In this document: positions 59,270-64,000 of the stretch, one piece after another
Numbering within the stretch: the first letter of the stretch is position 1
Layout of the letters: the number at the start of each line of letters is the position of its first letter
DNA from: Collybia mongolica
Taxonomy: Eukaryota > Basidiomycota > Agaricomycetes > Agaricales > Clitocybaceae
Reading direction: 5' to 3'
DNA length: 64,000 bases
NCBI GenBank assembly: GCA_013420905.1
Contig: JAAXNY010000004.1
Location: 2,294,001-2,358,000 of the forward strand
Notes under the pieces: model-generated
The model's database searches: none
Told to the model about the DNA's origin: nothing
Seen by the model: the letters and a program-made list of their open reading frames with translations, nothing else
Position numbers and translations under genes: made by a program

Positions 59270-60660
59270 TTAGGTCCTCCTCAAAGTTTTGTGAAGGGGC
59301 ACCTGGAAAAGGTTTTTTGGGTCTGCATGTTCAAGGCACAGGAGACTACACGATGACTCGTAAAGTACGTCTATAAGTGAGATAAAATACCGGGCTTGCT
59401 CCTTATCCGATAAGTTGAAGGACGGGGATACCGGTAACAAATGACCTGAGCCTGGCCGCGAGGATTGAACAGTCTGCAAAATTAAGCGTCTGGAAACACA
59501 CGATGCAGAAGAAGCGTCAAAGTTCGGATTGACCTCATTGCACAGTTCTGCAAACGTGAATTTGCAAACCCGACCAGATGACTGGGGAACTTCGATGCGG
59601 CGCCTGAAGGTATTTAATTCGAGGCCATGTAGGGGTTTATCCAATGTGCTGGTATCATGAGATGAGGCTACATGGGGGATAATAAGTCACAAAGTCTTCT
59701 AAACTCACTATGCCATAAAAAAAAACATGGTTGAACCCTGGCCTCTGCTCCAAGGTGTACCATATCCGCCCAGTCCCATCACCGAGTTTTTGCCTCCAAT
59801 CTGTGTCGGAACACATTACCAGCACCGGACACTGCGCCTTCAGTGCATCAATAAAAGGCTCAAGATGTGTCCCATGGGCCCCACCCTCATACAGATCATC
59901 TGCCACTTTGTTGGAGGCCCCCACCACGACTTCACCCATGCGCCATAACCACGACGTGACGTTGAGAGCAAGATGCCACACGGGACGTCTCGAGGTGTCG
60001 CGCGATTTCAATGGGTGATTGTTGGATCAGCACCCCGTTGAATGCGTGCGGTATTTGCTCGACTCCACCTTGTAGGTAAGGAGACATTTTTACCAAGAGA
60101 TTTCGCCAATGTTTACGTATAGCCTTGTTCCACAATAGTTTCTATTCTGAAGGAATATTTCATGGCTGCGAACGAATTGCTGCGATACGTCGCCGTGTCT
60201 CTTCTCAAATCCCCTCTCCCGGTAGATCTCCCGAAAGAGTTGGCCGTAGTGTTCACGAGCTTTGTAGAATGTAGAGGGACGAAACCCTTGTTTTATCCAC
60301 ATAGATACTTTTACTAGAACCTGGGTGGTTAATGACCAATAAGCGTTTCCAGAGAGGTAGCGAAAGGCTGAAAAATCAAGGAACATAGGCATATTTCCTG
60401 GCTTACCTTGGGAATCCACGCCACGTGATCCTCAGCAAGCCCCTTCCTCCGAACTATATGGCCTTGGGGTCTAGGATCGTATCGAGGAAAATATGTCCAC
60501 CACAATTGACAAATTCCATTGGAAGAGCCAGCCTGTCCCAGTGGTCCTGCCTGCGCTGCCATGCTCGGGCGTCCAAGCAAAATGGATACCGTTGCGGGCG
60601 GGGCATAGTCTATTAGGTCCTTCCAAAGCCGGCGAAGCTAGAAATCAAGCCGAAGAAAAG
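59270..60660 (-). pseudogene. Decayed AFG1/LACE1-like mitochondrial ATPase gene
   Basis: Several minus-strand blocks match the AFG1-like AAA ATPase family, which in intact form handles mitochondrial membrane-protein turnover. They are WLWRMGEVVVGASNKVADDL with YEGGAHGTHLEPFIDALKAQ (59800-59960), SDTDWRQKLGDGTGRIWYTL, VPQSSGRVCKFTFAELCNE (near 59520-59590), and KEQARYFISLIDVLYESSCS with LLCLEHADPKNLFQVP (59290-59410). They cannot be read in one frame. RSFVTGIPVLQL and SDKEQARYF lie in different frames around 59400-59415, and a second shift is likely around 59955-59975. I found no Walker A motif upstream; a possible N-terminal remnant is LIDYAPPATVSILLGR near 60600. Unrecognised exons could explain part of this, but loss of function is the simplest reading. 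Confidence 0.6.
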
Positions 60661-61748
60661 TCATTACTATCACACCCAGTATCATCTATCTCGTCATTAT
60701 TAACCTGCCTGATTACCCGAATCTATTTCTCGTCGTGGTTGGTTCTTCCGAGCGTGACGAGGCCTCGATACCTTTCAAGATATCCACCTATTGGGACGGA
60801 CCGGTGTGTTGCCCTTTCAGTCAACTCAAAGACATCGATACGCATAGTGGCTGACGTGTTGACTTGTGAGAGTACGGAAGGGACGATGGGATCTGGACCT
60901 TGTGTCTAGTATCCAAGCTGAAATTATAGGTCCAGTATATTCGAGGCCTGGACAGGGCTCGAGGGAGAACTAGCAAGAAAGGGTGCATCTCTATTTCGTC
61001 GATTCGCACATAAGTTACATGTCAACACAAGTGGAGTATCAAAAATCCGGTACCAGCAAGCGATGGGTGGTTATGATAAGAAACCACAATAAAATGTAAG
61101 AGGCAAACGTTAGCAGGGAAGGAGTAAAAAGTCATCTAACACGGTTGGGTGGGCGAATATATGGGGTTGGTTGGTTTAAGTGCAAGAAAGCAAAGAGGAG
61201 AGAAACCTCTGTATTTTGTGGTATCCAGGAGGTACGGATGCTAGAGTAGCAATAAAGTTACGAGAAACAATACTATATGGTATAGGGAGTTAACGAGAAC
61301 ATGCATGTCATGGTCATGAAGGGCAATGGTGGTGAATATGGATAGGGTGCGCGTAATAGTGTAGAGGTCAAGGTCAATGTATCGGTACATTGTGTTGCAG
61401 GCAATAACAGTAATGAGTGAGGATCGCAAACTTAAAAATGGAGACAAAGAAAGATGAAGACACAAAAAGCGCGGGAGTATTTTATGTACACTTATTTTTA
61501 CAATACACACCAGACTTCATTTTGGTTCGATTGGCCAACTAGAAGGGCTGTTGTGTTGTCAGGCGAGGATGAAGGGATGGGCAGGCATGGCGGATGTCCA
61601 TGGTATTCCTTGGATCGACGGATGGCCCAACATAGCTGCCGAATCTATGGTAGTGATTGACCAGGTTCAAGGGAGCGCCGTGGGATGTGGGTGGCAAGGG
61701 CAGCACGGCGCATAATCGCATCGACATCCTTAAATACCAGAGGGCTCC
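60661..61748. other. Intergenic, no supported gene
   Basis: About 1.1 kb between the decayed ATPase gene and the Hsp20-domain gene. It should include the 3' untranslated region of the latter. ORFs here are short, lack domains, and partly lie antisense to the remnant. Nothing else is seen. Confidence 0.4.
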
Positions 61749-63740
61749 TCAACCCGATCTCCCCATCGGACCGGGTCGTGATGTTTGCCACAAGTTGACA
61801 GGCGGCAGTCGCCGAGGAATGCTAATCCTCAACATCTCCCCATCAAACTCTGCACGCACTTGTACCAGGTCGGCGTCGTACCCGAATGAGATACGGCGTT
61901 CAAAGTGACCTGTATGAAGAAAAAGTGGTGTCAGTATTATGTGAAATCCCCCAATACGAGAAAACAAAAGAACGGAATGACAAATGAAATAACCTCAACA
62001 CTTGGCTGAGAGAATGTGTGCATTGCAAGGCACAAAGCTTATAAAAGCAATGTTTAGATACCTGTCCACGCCCGGAAAAAGAAAACAAAAAGAGGAAAAT
62101 TCCGAAAATGAAGAGTTTTTTGACTTACCGCCTCCATTCTCCCAACTGTCAGCGACGACATGCAATATTCTCCTCCTCTTTGTTGCAAGGGTGATACCAT
62201 CTCGTCTGAATCCCGGTAATCTGACGTTCAGCCTATATTCACCCTGTGTGGTCTCAACCCGAATCCAACTATCCGCTGGTGGCGGCGCATGGCTCAGAAA
62301 AGGGTCATAAGGCCGTTCATGGTCATCACTTGAGGGTCCAAGGATAATTGGGGGGTCTGGAGCCGGATACGAGGAAAGTGCAGTAGCTGAATATGTCGCG
62401 ATCCCACCATTTGACAATGGTCGGGGCATAGCAGTACTACTTGAAGAATAGCCTGCGGGCGAAACAGCGTTAGCAGTGGCTGAGCGCGGTTGGGGAGCGC
62501 GGAAGGGTGAAACGGGCCGCCGGAGGGGCAATGCTCGTTGTAGTTCCGTTTGCGTCTCTCCCTGGGTAGTGTTTGCCGACGGCGCTTTCCTTACCGGAGG
62601 TACGGGCGGCGGGGACATCTGAGGATTTGGTCTGTCGGTACCAGAAGATCGCAGGTTGTAGCTTTCGTATGAAGACGAGCTGGAAGACGACGAACTCGAT
62701 TCGGGTTGACTAAGCGGCGGGTGGTGGTAGGGGTAATTAGGTTGGATGTGGGATTGTGTGCCGGTTCGAGATAACCCTGCATCTCCGCCAGACGGCCTTG
62801 GTGACTCAATGGTGTCAGGCCCGCTCTGTTCACCCAGTGGCACATCCGTGGCCCTTGGGAGGGTGAAAAAGGGTATTTGCATCGGCAGTGGCAGGCTCGC
62901 AGAGGAGTTGCGATCTGGCCAGGCGACGGGGCTTGCTACAGCTTCATCTGTGCTCAAACCAGCGCCGGGCTGGTGTGGAGGAATGCGAGTTGGGGCCATG
63001 GATGCAGACCCTAGTTGATTAGATGTTGTTGTAGCGTGAAGCTTGGAATGTGACCGTGCGTCTGGGAGCGAGTACAGCCGCGTATTGGGGAATATGGACG
63101 TTGTTATGGAGGCCCTGATTCCACTAACAGCGGCATCAGCATGGCTCGGGGGCTGTGACGATTGCGTCATAGTGGCGGCCCCCAGTCTGGTTGTCGATGT
63201 ATCGAGCTGGGATGACTGTGATGACGCTGGTGCCAGATCTGTAGGTGACGGGGAATTCTGCTTTTGGCCATCTTCCCCACAGGTAGGTGGCGACGGTGAC
63301 GTTTGACTCGTCCAATCTGATTCTGCGCGTGTGCTCCCGCGATCTTGCTGACGGTTCTCGCTTCCAGAGTCAGAGAATCGTCGGGATCCGTTTCTTGAGG
63401 CATTGCTGGACTGCTGTGATGAACTAGATGAGGATGAGGACGACCGGGTTGTCTTTGGACGAGGCTGGAGTGGAAAATAATCAGCGACGTCCTGCGGCCT
63501 TGCCGAGAGCGACGAGTGATTAGCTCGATTGTTTAGAGCCGTCGTGTTAACAGTTGAGGTCGAGTTTGGATGGGTATTGAAGAAGAAAGGAAGCGCTGAG
63601 GATGGAAGCGTTCCCGGAGAGACAGAGGAGAGAGAAGGGGAAGGCAATGGGACTTCCCTAGGAGAGTCAAACGAGGCGTGTCGTTTGATATGTGATTGCG
63701 GACGATGGCTTGGGGTACCTGAAGGATGCGAGGTCAGGGG
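61749..63740 (-). CDS. Alpha-crystallin/Hsp20-domain protein with a long disordered N-terminus
   Basis: Probable small-heat-shock-type chaperone domain at the C-terminus of a much larger protein. A long exon (about 63740-62110) encodes over 500 residues of Ser/Pro/Thr-rich low-complexity sequence with serine runs. It then encodes the start of the domain: DSWIRVETTQGEYRLNVRLP, RRDGITLATKRRRILHVVA. An intron (about 61912-62130) leads to GHFERRISFGYDADLVQVRA and EFDGEMLRISIPRR, the final strands with the family's I-x-I/V-type end, and TGA at 61749-61751. The start is unresolved: no ATG occurs in frame before about residue 160 of the open frame, which continues upstream past 63740. A first exon MNPWV at 63963, spliced to the AG before 63715, would restore the frame, but this is a guess. 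Typical sHSPs are only 150-250 residues. Confidence 0.75.
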
Positions 63741-64000
63741 ATGAAGGTACGACGGAGATGGAAGGAAAGAAAAGAGGGGAAGAGAAAATTAGCAAATCGA
63801 TGATGGATGTTAGTAGTTCTTGGGCAACAAGCAGAAAATAAAAATAAATGAAATGAAAATAAATATATATGATCAAGGCGGTTGGATGATGGCTGCCGTT
63901 AGCAGACAACCCCGTGGATCTGCTGATTTTGCTTGCAAATCACACACACACCCACGGGTTCATGGTCCGAGCAGAGATGCAAGGGTGACCTTTTCTTTCC
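63741..64000. other. 5' leader or first-exon region of the Hsp20-domain gene
   Basis: A/T-rich stretch with one minus-strand ATG at 63963 followed by a GTGTGTGTG run that offers several donor sites. It probably holds the promoter, the leader and perhaps the first exon of the gene to its left. No other gene is seen. Confidence 0.35.

Noticed and set aside
60493..60909. 138-codon plus-strand ORF starting with ATG
   Set aside because: It lies antisense to AFG1-like remnants, is low in complexity and shows no domain.

Overview
This is a nuclear segment of a filamentous basidiomycete, most likely an agaricomycete. The genes are dense and on both strands, with many short introns (about 45-65 bp, GTRNGT donors, CTRAY-like branch sites). 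Gene content is typical of that group: an EF-hand MscS channel, a HUWE1/Tom1 HECT ligase, Prm1, Sey1, and a transposon with a Plavaka-type transposase. All exon joins were made by eye, so gene ends are firmer than internal exon borders.

Region 1 (1-31 kb) is a conserved housekeeping block. It holds a partial membrane protein (-), an MscS/EF-hand channel (+), RNA polymerase II subunit RPB3 (-), an AMP-binding acyl-CoA synthetase (+), an Rrn5-like Pol I factor (+), an MDR/zeta-crystallin-type reductase (-), a 12-kb HECT E3 ligase (-), a PC4/Sub1 coactivator (+) and an ABC1/ADCK mitochondrial atypical kinase (-). Three genes (RPB3, Rrn5-like, PC4) serve transcription.

Region 2 (31-37 kb) is accessory. 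A 1,969-bp Tc1/mariner-type element (32071-34039) has perfect 75-bp terminal inverted repeats and a TA target duplication. It carries a truncated transposase fused tail-to-tail with an antisense AT-hook gene fragment, both broken by stops that C-to-T changes would explain. It sits about 180 bp upstream of a gene for a secreted, dibasic-rich protein. A small secreted protein candidate follows.

Region 3 (37-47.5 kb) is conserved again: PRM1 (cell fusion), SEY1 (ER fusion GTPase) and acetoacetyl-CoA synthetase.

Region 4 (49-57.4 kb) is one large DNA transposon of about 8.47 kb (48951-57423), with TGTCGGAAATTT inverted ends, palindromic CTTRYAAG subterminal motifs and a probable AC duplication. 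It carries an apparently complete Plavaka-type transposase, a second antisense-oriented companion gene, a tRNA-like sequence, and a 2-kb GC-rich array. The array is a higher-order repeat: about 60-bp hairpin monomers in 179-bp trimers, without stops in any forward frame over most of its length. This array-bearing element is the most unusual object here.

Region 5 (57.4-64 kb) holds an orphan spliced ORF, a decayed AFG1-like ATPase gene, and an Hsp20/alpha-crystallin-domain protein with a very long disordered N-terminus whose first exon is unresolved.
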